A stretch of 64,000 bases of DNA from Hydrogenoanaerobacterium sp032017025 (GTDB taxonomy: Bacteria > Bacillota > Clostridia > Oscillospirales > Ruminococcaceae). Of the stretch, positions 25,026-33,778 are shown one piece after another. Every line of letters begins with the position of its first letter. Positions within the stretch are counted from its first letter, which is position 1. The translations under genes were made by a program, and so were the position numbers. The stretch spans positions 37,200 through 101,199 of the forward strand of contig NZ_DALZQO010000010.1 of assembly GCF_032017025.1 (NCBI RefSeq), in the 5' to 3' direction. The notes beneath the pieces are model-generated. The model searched no databases, was not told the DNA's origin, and saw only the letters and a program-made list of their open reading frames with translations.

Positions 25026-25499
25026 TTACAGCTTTACGATAACCGGTACAATGCCTGCTTTTGTAATATCGATGATGGCATAGGTCGCGCTGCCCCCCAT
25101 ACCCGAGCAGCTGCCGGGATTTACCACATGCATCCCGTCAATATACTCGCTGTGGCTGATGTGGGTATGTCCGTACAGTACAATATCTGCACCACGCCCC
25201 TGCGCTGCAAACAGCAGCTCGCTCAAGCTGTATTTCACATTGTAAATGTGGCCATGGGTAAAAAAGATACGTTTGCTGTCCGCCTTTATCATATTAAAGG
25301 TAGGGGCCAACGAATAAAAATCGCAATTACCGCACACATGGTCGTAACTTTTTTGAGGATACAAAGCCATCACATCCTCAAAATCACGTTCACCGTCCCC
25401 AAGGTGCAAGAACAGGTCTGCTTCTTCATGCTTTTCGACAATCTTTCGCACATTTGCTAAATTTTTATGTGAATCGGACATTACAACAATCCTCAACAA
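25026..25499 (-). CDS. YfcE/MJ0936-type phosphodiesterase
   Basis: A 157-residue calcineurin-like phosphoesterase of the small YfcE class. Metal motifs in order: SDSHKN, LHLGDGERD, CGNCDFY, THGHIYNV and YGHTHIS, followed by NPGSCS. Usual length for the class. In other bacteria these have phosphodiesterase activity of uncertain physiological target. Here it stands alone on the minus strand, with AGGAGGAAG before the ATG. Confidence 0.9.
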   Translation of the reverse strand: MLRIVVMSDSHKNLANVRKIVEKHEEADLFLHLGDGERDFEDVMALYPQKSYDHVCGNCDFYSLAPTFNMIKADSKRIFFTHGHIYNVKYSLSELLFAAQGRGADIVLYGHTHISHSEYIDGMHVVNPGSCSGMGGSATYAIIDITKAGIVPVIVKL

Positions 25500-25706
25500 A
25501 CTTCCTCCTACTGTAATTTGGTATTAAACAAAATTCCCTGCATTATAAATCGGTCTTAAAAACCCATTTCTGCTTTTGAGTTTTGGCAACAAGAAGCTCA
25601 AAACAATTTGTACTGCGCTCTCGCTCCATCTATTAATTTATCATAAAGAAATATGAAATGGAATACAATTTTATTAATAAATTGACAATTTAAAGGAGTT
25701 TTTATT

Positions 25707-25952
25707 ATGAAAAACAATTCCGGTATGCCCAACATTTCAAATGCGCAGATCGATCTAATGCTGAACATGGTAAGCCAAAAGATGGGGGTTACCCCCGACC
25801 AACTAAAGGCTCAATTGCAAGGTGGCGACCTGCCGCAGGGGCTGAACGCCGGTAATGTAAAGCAGGTGCTTAACGACCCACAAAAGCTTGAGTCACTGCT
25901 TAATTCTGACAAAATCAAGCAAGTTATGCAAGATTTAATGAACAATAAGTAA
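25707..25952 (+). CDS. Small protein of Asn/Gly-rich cluster
   Basis: An 81-residue protein, MKNNSGMPNISNAQIDLMLNMVSQKMGVTPDQLKAQLQ..., with a helical body ending in KIKQVMQDLMNN. The pattern of short amphipathic helices (NVKQVLNDPQKLESLL) resembles the helical modules of its two neighbours. Ribosome site AAAGGAG. It lies upstream of the repetitive 234-residue protein. No enzyme motif and no signal peptide. A role in spores is plausible from context; not shown. Confidence 0.6.
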   Translation: MKNNSGMPNISNAQIDLMLNMVSQKMGVTPDQLKAQLQGGDLPQGLNAGNVKQVLNDPQKLESLLNSDKIKQVMQDLMNNK

Positions 25953-26034
25953 TATTCCGGTTGCTTGTTTTTACCTGAGGTTGCAAAATAAGTGAGAAAC
26001 TGGCGGGGTTACCCCGCGGGGAGGAGGGCACAAT

Positions 26035-26739
26035 ATGGCTGATCTATCGGAGATGCTCTCGCAATTGCTGTCATCCGACGAGGGTAAGCAGCAGATAAGT
26101 CAGATGCTGTCTATGCTCAGCCAGAGCAGTAACTCCTCCGGCGGGCAGGCAAACAACAGTAATAATAACGGCAATAACGGCAATAACGGTGGCATGCCCG
26201 ACCTCAGTGCACTACTTTCGTCGCTGGGGGGCGGGGGCAACCAAAATAACAACAATGGCAACAGCGGCGGTATGCCTGACCTCAGCGCACTGCTTTCGTC
26301 GCTGGGGGGCGGGGGCGGCCAAAATAATAACAACAATGGCAACAGCGGCGGCATGCCCGACCTCAGTGCACTGCTCTCATCTCTGATGGGTGGGGGCAAT
26401 AACAATAGCAATAATAATAACAACAACAATAACAACGGTGGAATGCCAGACTTCGGCTCACTGCTCTCATCACTGGGGGGTGGGGGCAACAACAATAACA
26501 GTGGTAACTTCGGGCTGCCCAACCTCGATATCGGTAAACTGCTAAAGGTACAAAAGCTGCTTTCCCAGCGCAAAGATGACAGCAGTACAGCTCTGCTACG
26601 TGCTTTAAAGCCTCACCTTAGTGAGGAAAACCGCAAAAAGGTAGACGAGGCGGTCCGTATTATGGAGCTGCTCGATTTGCTTCCGCTTATTAAAGAATCG
26701 GGCCTTCTCGGCTCATTGTTAGGCGGTGATGGTGGATGA
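26035..26739 (+). CDS. Asn/Gly-rich tandem-repeat protein
   Basis: A 234-residue protein. The core carries four copies of a unit built on GGMPDLSALLSSLGGGG plus an Asn/Gly spacer, the last copies diverged (MPDFGSLLSSL, then GLPNLDIGKLL). The N-terminus MADLSEMLSQLLSS looks like a degenerate first unit. The C-terminal 65 residues form an ordered helical domain (LLRALKPHLSEENRKKVDEAVRIMELLDLLPLIKESGLL) of a type common in Clostridial spore-associated proteins. It has no signal peptide. It overlaps the next gene by four bases (ATGA). Confidence 0.75.
   Translation: MADLSEMLSQLLSSDEGKQQISQMLSMLSQSSNSSGGQANNSNNNGNNGNNGGMPDLSALLSSLGGGGNQNNNNGNSGGMPDLSALLSSLGGGGGQNNNNNGNSGGMPDLSALLSSLMGGGNNNSNNNNNNNNNGGMPDFGSLLSSLGGGGNNNNSGNFGLPNLDIGKLLKVQKLLSQRKDDSSTALLRALKPHLSEENRKKVDEAVRIMELLDLLPLIKESGLLGSLLGGDGG
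26188..26516 (+). repeat. Coding tandem repeats, four units
   Basis: DNA encoding GGMPDLSALLSSL-type units begins near 26188, 26263, 26346 and 26438. Units differ in the Asn/Gly spacer (AAC/AAT runs), which varies in length, and have silent substitutions, so copies are not recent. Confidence 0.85.
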
Positions 26740-27224
26740 CCTGGAGCAGCGGAAACAATGAATACTCGCAAAAAGATATCATGCGTATGCAGCAAGAAGC
26801 GGTAGAACGCGTAAAAGAGATGCAAGAGCGTTCCCGCAAGGCGGTAGAAAACAATGCTTACCCCACCTACCCCGATTTTGTAAAGCGCCCTGAGCGCCCT
26901 GAGCACCGTGAGTATGCTGAATACCCTGAACGTTCTGAGCACTCCGAGCAATATCACCCTGCCCCGCACGATAAGCCTATCATTCAGATTCCGCAAAGCA
27001 AAAACAACAGCGGCGGAATACTGGGCGGATTGTTTGGCGGGAATAGCCCGCTTAGTTCTATCGGCTCGATTCTTGGCGGCGATGGCAACGGCCCCATTTC
27101 GCGTGTAATGGACGCGTTGGGCATCGACAATGACAAAATTATTATTCTGGTTCTACTGTTCATCCTAATTAACAATCAGGCGGATAAGAAACTGATTTTA
27201 GCTCTTTGTTACATACTATTATAA
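26736..27224 (+). CDS. Protein with low-complexity middle and hydrophobic C-terminus
   Basis: A 162-residue protein. Helical N-terminus (KDIMRMQQEAVERVKEMQERSRKA), a charged Pro/Glu/Arg repeat region (RPERPEHREYAEYPERSEHSEQY), a Gly-rich segment (GGILGGLFGGNSP) and a final ISRVMDALGIDNDKIIILVLLFILINNQADKKLILALCYILL. The ending, a helix with Leu runs after a DND motif, resembles endings of small spore-coat or cortex proteins in Clostridia. It is coupled to the repeat protein by ATGA. Confidence 0.65.
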   Translation: MTWSSGNNEYSQKDIMRMQQEAVERVKEMQERSRKAVENNAYPTYPDFVKRPERPEHREYAEYPERSEHSEQYHPAPHDKPIIQIPQSKNNSGGILGGLFGGNSPLSSIGSILGGDGNGPISRVMDALGIDNDKIIILVLLFILINNQADKKLILALCYILL

Positions 27225-27254
27225 AAATCGCAGCCACTTTCGGCTGCGATTTTT
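27223..27254 (+). terminator. Terminator of the Asn/Gly-rich cluster
   Basis: AAAAATCGCAGCC pairs exactly with GGCTGCGATTTTT around ACTTTC. Confidence 0.85.
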
Positions 27255-27261
27255 ATATGTG

Positions 27262-27918
27262 CTACAATAACATACCTGTAATCACAGGGGTGATAAAAGC
27301 GGTTACCAACTGTACAAAGCCCTCACCTGCCACTACCGAAATAACCACAGCCAGCACGCTTGGGCTGCCTGCAAGCCCAAGCCGCTGATGAAGCCTTTGG
27401 TTAAGCGTGGCGGGTCTATCTTTGCAGTTTTCGTTGTTCAATTCTTTTTTTACTCTGCCCCAGTAAATACGGTCGCCTAAAAATCCGCATGCCAGACGAA
27501 GAAGCAACCCTACCGCAAACGACAAAAACGTAAACATGCCGATAGATATCGTGCCGTTTGCAAGCGGAGCAACAAGAACAGCCGCAATGCCAATCCCAAT
27601 GAATGTAGCCGCCAAAATAGTTCCCACTGCCCAGCCATACAGCCTGCGGTAAGCAAACCAGTTGCCCGAAAATAAAAACGCACACCAATTGAAGGTGATC
27701 TGCTTTTGTTCGATCGCCTTAAATTTTTCAGTGTATACCTCACCCTTTTTACCGACATAGCTTACGATATCCGCTGTGAGGTACCCATCGACCCGCGTTT
27801 CGTTTATTACAACAAACCCCTCTGCACCCTGAGTAAAGTCGTAGCCGCAGTTGCCGCAAAAGTTACTTTCATGCTCCGCCACCGCATTGCAGCGCGGACA
27901 AGTTCTCTCTCCCATCAT
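27262..27918 (-). CDS. Zinc-ribbon DUF2628-type membrane protein
   Basis: A protein of about 218 residues with an N-terminal zinc ribbon (CPRCNAVAEHESNFCGNCG), a soluble region, and then FNWCAFLFSGNWFAYRRLYGWA followed by three to four membrane segments, the hallmark of DUF2628 proteins. Start ATG 27918 is preferred with GGGAG seven bases upstream; GTG 27939 overlaps the rsmI stop. It follows rsmI in the same direction with almost no gap. Function of the family is unknown. Confidence 0.8.
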   Translation of the reverse strand: MMGERTCPRCNAVAEHESNFCGNCGYDFTQGAEGFVVINETRVDGYLTADIVSYVGKKGEVYTEKFKAIEQKQITFNWCAFLFSGNWFAYRRLYGWAVGTILAATFIGIGIAAVLVAPLANGTISIGMFTFLSFAVGLLLRLACGFLGDRIYWGRVKKELNNENCKDRPATLNQRLHQRLGLAGSPSVLAVVISVVAGEGFVQLVTAFITPVITGMLL

Positions 27919-27935
27919 AAGTTTTCTCCCGTCTG

Positions 27936-28772
27936 TCACTTTTTCGCTTTATCCAAAGCCGCTTTATACAAGTCGCCTTTTTTATAGCCGGTTTCTTTTG
28001 CCACCTGTTTGGCCGCGTTGGTGATCGATTCTCCATCCTGCACCATACCGCAAACCATCTCGGCCGCATCCTCAAAAGTCAGCACTGTGGGGGCAGGCTC
28101 GGGGGCACCCTCAATCACAAGCACATATTCGCCGCGCGGCGACTTCTCGCGGTACAGCTCCAATGCGCCCGAAAAGGTGGTGCGAATCACCTCTTCATGC
28201 AGCTTGGTCAGCTCACGCGCCAATGAAATTTTGCGTTCACCCAATATACTCTGCATATCTTGCAAAGTAGAAATCAGCTTATGCGGCGCCTCGTAAAAAA
28301 TCAAGGTATGGCGATCATTCCGAATGGATTCCAAATGTTCCAAGCGGTTTTTGCGGTTGGTGGACAGAAACCCCTCAAACGCAAAACGCGATGTAAGCAG
28401 CCCCGATACCGCAAGTGCCGAAACCACAGCTGACGGCCCGGGTACGACAACAATCTCCACGCCGCTTTCGGCGCACAGGCGCACCAAATCCTCACCGGGG
28501 TCAGAGATGCAGGGCATGCCCGCATCGGTAACGACCGCACAGCTCTCACCCGCCAAAATGCGCCCTGTAATTTGCTCGCTCACCGCACTTTGGCTGTGTT
28601 GGTGGTAGCTGATGGTATGCTTTTTTATCTCAAAATGGTTGAGCAGCTTCTGTGTTACGCGCGTGTCCTCCGCCGCAATAAAATCCACCTCGCGCAGTGT
28701 CTGTACCGCACGCGAGGTCATATCGCCGAGGTTGCCAATGGGCGTACCAACCACAAATAGTTTTCCTGCCAT
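27936..28772 (-). CDS. rsmI: 16S rRNA 2'-O-ribose C1402 methyltransferase RsmI
   Basis: A 278-residue SAM-dependent methyltransferase of the tetrapyrrole-methylase fold. MAGKLFVVGTPIGNLGDMTSRAV and VDFIAAEDTRVTQKLL form the family start, AVVTDAGMPCISDPG and VVVPGPSAVVSAL are the SAM and active-site loops, and FEGFLSTNRKNR follows. Modifies C1402 in the decoding centre. ATG 28772 has a good AAGGAGAACAAGGT site; the longer frame from 28853 overlaps the upstream gene. It is in an operon with the TrmN6-like gene upstream, a common Firmicute arrangement. Confidence 0.95.
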   Translation of the reverse strand: MAGKLFVVGTPIGNLGDMTSRAVQTLREVDFIAAEDTRVTQKLLNHFEIKKHTISYHQHSQSAVSEQITGRILAGESCAVVTDAGMPCISDPGEDLVRLCAESGVEIVVVPGPSAVVSALAVSGLLTSRFAFEGFLSTNRKNRLEHLESIRNDRHTLIFYEAPHKLISTLQDMQSILGERKISLARELTKLHEEVIRTTFSGALELYREKSPRGEYVLVIEGAPEPAPTVLTFEDAAEMVCGMVQDGESITNAAKQVAKETGYKKGDLYKAALDKAKK

Positions 28773-28785
28773 ACCTTGTTCTCCT

Positions 28786-29517
28786 TTATACTTTTCCGCC
28801 TCCGTAAACTTCCAGCAGCTCTTCGCTGAAGCCGTCGCGTCCGCCGCCTGCAATAATAAGCGGCTTTTCTACCTTCAGATACGGTTTTGCACCCTTTTTG
28901 CCCTGTACCAAAAACAGCCACGGGGCTAGCCCCTCACGCTGCTGCACAAAGCGGACTAGCTTAGGTTCAATGCCATTTTTACGCATCGCCTCCAGTACAT
29001 CGAGCAGGCGCTCGGGGCGCTGGCAGATGCACAGACGCCCGCCAAACTTGAGCAGCTTTGACGCTGCCGCGCACACATCGTTAATGTTGCACAGCACCTC
29101 ATGGCGCGCTATCTGCTCGCTGGTAAGCTCACTTAGAATTCCTGTGTTTGCAATTTTATAGGGCGGGTTACAGGTGACCAAGTCAAACCCCGCCTTGGGC
29201 AGCCGCCCGTCAAGCGCTTTTAAATCGGCAAGCACGGGTGTAAGGCTGTCGTGCAGGCCGTTGCGCTCTACTGTAATTTTAAGCTGTTCAATCGCCTTAG
29301 GCTGAATATCCACCGCAAATACACGCTGCGGCGGGTTACACCGAAACCACAGCAGTGGGATAATTCCGCAGCCGGTGCCGAGGTCACATGCAACGTCTTT
29401 GCGGCGGTGCTGTGCAAAATGGGAAAGTAAAAATGCATCGGTGCCAAACTTATGATCGGGCGTTACACAAATTGAAAGTTCGGCTGTCAGCTGCTCAAAG
29501 GTATAGGTAAAGTCCAT
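28786..29517 (-). CDS. tRNA1(Val) A37 N6-methyltransferase-like protein
   Basis: A 243-residue class-I SAM methyltransferase. The motif-I loop is DLGTGCGIIPLL, motif II AVDIQPKAIEQLK, and the catalytic motif NPPY lies in FDLVTCNPPYKI, typical of N6-adenine/glutamine methylation. The pattern GTDAFLLSHF near the N-terminus matches the TrmN6/YabB group that usually neighbours rsmI. The C-terminus reads IIAGGGRDGFSEELLEVYG. ATG 29517 has GGAG five bases upstream. Confidence 0.85.
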   Translation of the reverse strand: MDFTYTFEQLTAELSICVTPDHKFGTDAFLLSHFAQHRRKDVACDLGTGCGIIPLLWFRCNPPQRVFAVDIQPKAIEQLKITVERNGLHDSLTPVLADLKALDGRLPKAGFDLVTCNPPYKIANTGILSELTSEQIARHEVLCNINDVCAAASKLLKFGGRLCICQRPERLLDVLEAMRKNGIEPKLVRFVQQREGLAPWLFLVQGKKGAKPYLKVEKPLIIAGGGRDGFSEELLEVYGGGKV

Positions 29518-29592
29518 CCAAAATCTCCTACGCAATTTTGTTTACATCATTAATATTAAAAACTATAGGCATCTAGTCGATGAATGCTGCCA

Positions 29593-30759
29593 TTAGCAAA
29601 AGCTGCGGTCAACATTTACAACGGTATAATATTCGGGGTCGATCGCTTTCATTTGATGGGCAATCGCACCCTTGATCTCGTCGTCGGTTTGCTTTGTCTC
29701 CACCGGAACGCTGATATCAAAAATAAAATTGGTGAGCGTTCCGCCGCGCACCATGCGAAAATCGTGGATGGTAAATGCAGGGTCAATATCCTGCACCATC
29801 TTTAGCGTAAGCGTGCGCATTTCGTTGGTCTTCTCACAGTCTGTTTCAATAGGGTCGAGATGAATCACGATTTCGACATTCAGCTTGGATGCGATTTCAC
29901 GCTCGGCGCGGTCGATGATATCATGCGAAAGAATAATATCGCTGTGCACCGAAACCTCGGCATGCACCGACGCAAACCGCCTGCTTGGGCCATAGTCGTG
30001 TACAATCAGATCATGAATTCCTAAAATTCCGTCATAAGCGAGTATAAGCTCCTGTATTTTTTTTACAAGCTCAGGGTCGGGGTGAACGCCCAGCAGAGGG
30101 TTTAGCGTATCTTTTGCAACGCCGTAGCCTGCAAATAGAATCAGCAGTGCCACAACAGTACCCATTACGCCGTCTATTGGCAGGTCAGTAAAACGAGCCG
30201 CAATTACCGAAATCAGGGTCACTGTAGTTGCGCATACATCCGATATGCTGTCAACTGAGGTTGCCTCCATTGCCGCTGATCCTATTTTTTTGCCCAGCCG
30301 TTTGTTAAAGATACCCATCCACAGCTTTACAAAAATCGACACCACCAAACCAATTACCACAACCACGCTGAACTTCACCGGCTCGGGGTTCAAAATTTTG
30401 TGAACCGAGGTTTTTCCAATCTCGACACCGACGAGCAAAATAAAAAATGAAATCAGCAACCCGCTGAGATACTCCATTCTGCCATGCCCAAACGGGTGGT
30501 CACGGTCGGCAGGTTTCGATGCCATTTTAAAACCTACCAGCGTTACGATGGAAGAGCCTACGTCAGACAGGTTGTTGAATGCATCTGCGGTAATGGCAAT
30601 GCTGCTCGAAAGTGAACCTAAAATAAATTTTGTTGTAAACAGTAGTACATTGCATACAATGCCCACAACACTGCTTAGAATGCCATAGCGTTCCCGCACC
30701 GAAGCATTTTCGGTATCATCGGCATTTTTTATAAATAGCTTCAGTAATAAGTTTGTCAT
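29593..30759 (-). CDS. Cation diffusion facilitator (CDF) transporter
   Basis: A 388-residue membrane zinc/iron/manganese exporter. Six membrane segments with DAFNNLSD and DHPFGHGRMEYLSGLLIS, then DSISDVCAT, supply the metal site; a C-terminal cytoplasmic domain follows (ILGIHDLIVHDYGPSRRFASVHAEV) and a further beta/alpha extension with HDFRMVRGGTLTNF to the end. The extension is longer than in simple CDF proteins such as FieF. Exports a divalent metal by proton antiport. It stands divergent from the CmpB-like gene. Confidence 0.92.
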   Translation of the reverse strand: MTNLLLKLFIKNADDTENASVRERYGILSSVVGIVCNVLLFTTKFILGSLSSSIAITADAFNNLSDVGSSIVTLVGFKMASKPADRDHPFGHGRMEYLSGLLISFFILLVGVEIGKTSVHKILNPEPVKFSVVVVIGLVVSIFVKLWMGIFNKRLGKKIGSAAMEATSVDSISDVCATTVTLISVIAARFTDLPIDGVMGTVVALLILFAGYGVAKDTLNPLLGVHPDPELVKKIQELILAYDGILGIHDLIVHDYGPSRRFASVHAEVSVHSDIILSHDIIDRAEREIASKLNVEIVIHLDPIETDCEKTNEMRTLTLKMVQDIDPAFTIHDFRMVRGGTLTNFIFDISVPVETKQTDDEIKGAIAHQMKAIDPEYYTVVNVDRSFC

Positions 30760-30973
30760 GCAAGTTCCTCCCGCATGTGTTGGATGCTATGCCTATTGTA
30801 ATAAGCAAAAGCAAACATTAAATTTGCCGCCCAGGCCGCTTCATATCTTTAAACAGTATACCACAATTGCCATGTTTTTTCCTGCTCTTGCGCCTCGTAA
30901 TGTAAAAAATGTCAATAAACCTGCTGAATATCTTGAACAAATTATGCGCACAGTAGTCTTTGAGGTGTTGTGT

Positions 30974-31390
30974 ATGAATCGTGTTCGAAATGGCATGCTG
31001 CTCTTTTTAATTGGCTGCTGCGGATATTCTTTTATTGAGGTGCTTTGGCGCAAATATACCCACTGGACCATGGCGCTGACCGGCGGCGTTTGTTTTTTAT
31101 TGTTGCACAACCTGTTTGAGCACTGTAAACGGCTGTGCCTGTGGAAAAAATGTGTGGTAGGCGCACTCTCGATTACCGGTGTAGAGTTTACGGTGGGCTG
31201 TGTGGTAAACCGCTGGCTGAAATGGGACGTGTGGGATTACTCGCACATGCGCGGCAACTTGATGGGTCAGGTGTGCCCGCTTTATACTTTTTTATGGACT
31301 CTACTGTGCATACCGGTAGCGGGTATCAGCAGCCTGCTCGGCCGTTTTGTACTGCAAAAAAGCTCACCCGCGAAGCTGCTTCACAGGTGA
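30974..31390 (+). CDS. Putative CmpB-like membrane protein
   Basis: A 138-residue hydrophobic protein with four likely membrane segments (MLLFLIGCCGYSFIEVLW, TGGVCFLLLHNLF, KKCVVGALSITGVEFTVGCVVNR, VCPLYTFLWTLLCIPVAGI). The EFTVGCVVNRWLKWDVWDYS and GQVCPLY region matches the conserved core of the putative ABC-permease CmpB-like family found in Firmicutes. ATG 30974 has TGAGGTG upstream; the longer frame from 30758 is intergenic read-through. Convergent with murI. Confidence 0.75.
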   Translation: MNRVRNGMLLFLIGCCGYSFIEVLWRKYTHWTMALTGGVCFLLLHNLFEHCKRLCLWKKCVVGALSITGVEFTVGCVVNRWLKWDVWDYSHMRGNLMGQVCPLYTFLWTLLCIPVAGISSLLGRFVLQKSSPAKLLHR

Positions 31391-31400
31391 GCCCGGCGCC

Positions 31401-32189
31401 CTATACACTATGGATGATTGCAGGGGTTTTAATTTGAAGCCGCTGTAAAACCGCTTCATATACAGCTTTAGAGCCGCTCATGTAGATGTCAAAGCTGTGC
31501 CCTGCCGTATCATTTAAAAGGCTATGCTCTTTGAGGTAATCGGCAACTGCCCTCGCCTGCTCCAGTGCGGGGTTGATAAACTGTACCCCTGGGGCGACGC
31601 ATTCAAAGACCTCCCCCACAATGGGGTAGTGCGTACAGCCATAAATGACGTGTTTCACAGGGTGCTGTTCCAGCAGATGGTTCATATGAACGGTAATTTC
31701 ATCTGTGATTGCCGTCATATCAAACCTGCCACAGTCTACCAGTGCCGCCAAATTGTGGCTTGGTTCACCGTATACGGCAATATCTGCATTGCCATCGTGA
31801 ATCAGCCGCTCATAACAGCCGGTTTTGATGGTGAGCTCGGTACCAATTACTCCTATACTGGGCAGCTTGTGCTGCACTACATACTGTGCAGCAGGCTTTA
31901 TTATGCTGAAGATAGGAAACGGATAGTCTTTTTCAAAGCGATGGATCAGCGACGAGGTGGTGTTGCAGGCTACTACCACAGCTTTGATGTCTTTGTTTTG
32001 TAAAAAACCGATGGTGCTGCGTGCAATCTCTACAATATTATCTGCGGTACGGTTGCCATATGGGCAGTTCTTGTTGTCTCCAAAATAAACGATATCTTCA
32101 TTCGGCAGCAGCTGTTCCAGCTCTTTGACAACGGTGAGCCCTCCTACACCGGAATCCAGCACGCCGATTTTTTTACGGTTCTCATTCAT
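31401..32189 (-). CDS. murI: Glutamate racemase
   Basis: A 262-residue glutamate racemase. The catalytic cysteines and motifs are VLDSGVGGLTVVKEL at the start, VVACNTTSSLI near residue 73 and YGCTHYP near residue 184. Converts L- to D-glutamate for peptidoglycan precursors. Start ATG 32189 with GGAAGCG upstream. Monocistronic between the CmpB-like gene and the HAD gene. Confidence 0.95.
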   Translation of the reverse strand: MNENRKKIGVLDSGVGGLTVVKELEQLLPNEDIVYFGDNKNCPYGNRTADNIVEIARSTIGFLQNKDIKAVVVACNTTSSLIHRFEKDYPFPIFSIIKPAAQYVVQHKLPSIGVIGTELTIKTGCYERLIHDGNADIAVYGEPSHNLAALVDCGRFDMTAITDEITVHMNHLLEQHPVKHVIYGCTHYPIVGEVFECVAPGVQFINPALEQARAVADYLKEHSLLNDTAGHSFDIYMSGSKAVYEAVLQRLQIKTPAIIHSV

Positions 32190-32301
32190 GCAAAAACGCT
32201 TCCTTTGTTGTTTTTTAAGCGGTTGCCAACAGGGTAACGTTGTTATTGTATCATATGATGCACAAAAATTCTAGAAAAACTGCACGAAAGCTGCCGCTGC
32301 T

Positions 32302-32928
32302 TTACGATTTTGCAGCAAGGTCAAGCAGCTCCAACGGCTTAGACGGGTGGTAATCGGCTTGCATGCCCTCGCACGGTACAGCGCCCCATGTGGCAAGTGC
32401 AAACGCCACACCCGCACCCTTGGCACATTGGCAGTCGTAGATTGTATCGCCAATGTAGAGGGCATCCTCCGCTTGTGCACCCGTGCGCCGTAAATATTCC
32501 AGCAACGGTGCGGGGCTGGGCTTGTGCTCGGTGGTGTCGCTCGCGGTAATTACCACCTCAAAATAAGGCAGCAGCAGCTTCATGTTAGGGTCATACTCCA
32601 TCTCAGTGCCCGAGCGCGAGGTGACAATGCCCAACTTTACTCCGCACTGCTTTAGTGCATCCAGCAGCTCTATGATTCCATCAAACGGCTTGGCGGAGTC
32701 AATCAAATCGGCGTAGTAGCTGTCCCATTCCGCCAAAATCTCATCACTGCTCTCCATGCCAATCATCGGCAGCACCCTGTGGCTAGGAATACCGAGCGAA
32801 AAACGGCATTCCTCCAGCGTTACCTCTCGGTTCTGCCGTGAGAGAATCAGCCTCTGCATAGACTTGAGGCAAACCTCCTCGGTATTGATGAGTGTTCCGT
32901 CAATATCAAATACAATGTGGTGGTACAT
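32302..32928 (-). CDS. HAD-superfamily phosphatase
   Basis: A 208-residue haloacid-dehalogenase hydrolase: DIDGTLINTEEV at the start (nucleophile Asp), a helical cap, LGIVTSRSGTEM and the C-terminal YIGDTIYDCQCAKGAG. It is similar in size to PpaX/Gph-like phosphatases. ATG 32928 has AAAGGA seven bases upstream; the longer frame includes intergenic sequence. Substrate unknown. Confidence 0.9.
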   Translation of the reverse strand: MYHHIVFDIDGTLINTEEVCLKSMQRLILSRQNREVTLEECRFSLGIPSHRVLPMIGMESSDEILAEWDSYYADLIDSAKPFDGIIELLDALKQCGVKLGIVTSRSGTEMEYDPNMKLLLPYFEVVITASDTTEHKPSPAPLLEYLRRTGAQAEDALYIGDTIYDCQCAKGAGVAFALATWGAVPCEGMQADYHPSKPLELLDLAAKS

Positions 32929-33174
32929 AGTAGAATCCTTTCCGGCAGGTACTGTTCGGCTGTGCTTATCCTGCCTATCGCTTTGTGTCCGTTCTCCCGT
33001 CATATCTGTTCCGACGCTAAGGCGTGCAAGTTTTTTAGGTAGGCATACTCCGCTCGCAGCTGCTGAAGCTCTGCCCGCAAATCTTCCTCAACGCGTGAAG
33101 CTGCTTGGTGGATTTTCCTTGAATTTTTATTAAAATATAAAAAGCATCTTGTCGCATATTAGCCGGTTTTGAGG

Positions 33175-33750
33175 TTACAAACCCTCCTCCGCCTGCCGTT
33201 TGTACTCCAGCCAGCAGCCGTAGCACACACCAATGTACTTATCGTTGCCGCCAATATCGATCTGCGCGCCCTCCAGCACCATTCTGCCATCGATGACACG
33301 CGCATTCACCTCGGCTTTTCTGCCGCATTTGCATACCGATTTAATTTCCGTCAATGAATCTGCAATTTCGAACAGGCGCTTGCTCCCCTCAAACATGACA
33401 GTGCGAAAATCGCTTTTCAGCCCAAAGCACAGTACCGGCACCTCATGAATTGCAATTTGCTTGAGCTGCTCAATCTGCTGCGCAGAAAGGAACTGCGCCT
33501 CATCTACAATCAGCACATCGTAGTGGTTGCGCTCAAACCATTCGCTTAAATTCATATCAGGCGTAATGACAATTCCCTTACCGATTAGCCCAACGCGGCT
33601 TTTTACGATATCTGCGCCATCCCGGTCATCCACGGCGGGCTTCATCAGCCCCACACTGTAGCCCTTTTCTTCATAATTAAATTTGGTCATCAGCGCCTGT
33701 GCCGACTTGGAGCTGCCCATCGCACCGTATTTGAAGTAAAGCTTTGGCAT
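33175..33750 (-). CDS. tdk: Thymidine kinase
   Basis: A 191-residue TK1-like enzyme. P-loop GAMGSSKSAQAL, the DEAQFLS motif with catalytic Glu near residue 86, and a zinc site formed by CKCGRK and CYGCW near the C-terminus. Phosphorylates thymidine in nucleoside salvage. Usual length and good AGGAGGATG ribosome site. Encoded upstream of the HAD gene on the minus strand. Confidence 0.95.
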   Translation of the reverse strand: MPKLYFKYGAMGSSKSAQALMTKFNYEEKGYSVGLMKPAVDDRDGADIVKSRVGLIGKGIVITPDMNLSEWFERNHYDVLIVDEAQFLSAQQIEQLKQIAIHEVPVLCFGLKSDFRTVMFEGSKRLFEIADSLTEIKSVCKCGRKAEVNARVIDGRMVLEGAQIDIGGNDKYIGVCYGCWLEYKRQAEEGL

Positions 33751-33778
33751 ACTACAACATCCTCCTATATTTTTAGCG

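Noticed and set aside
25011..25460. 149-residue plus-strand frame
   Set aside because: Antisense to the YfcE-type phosphoesterase, which carries all metal motifs.
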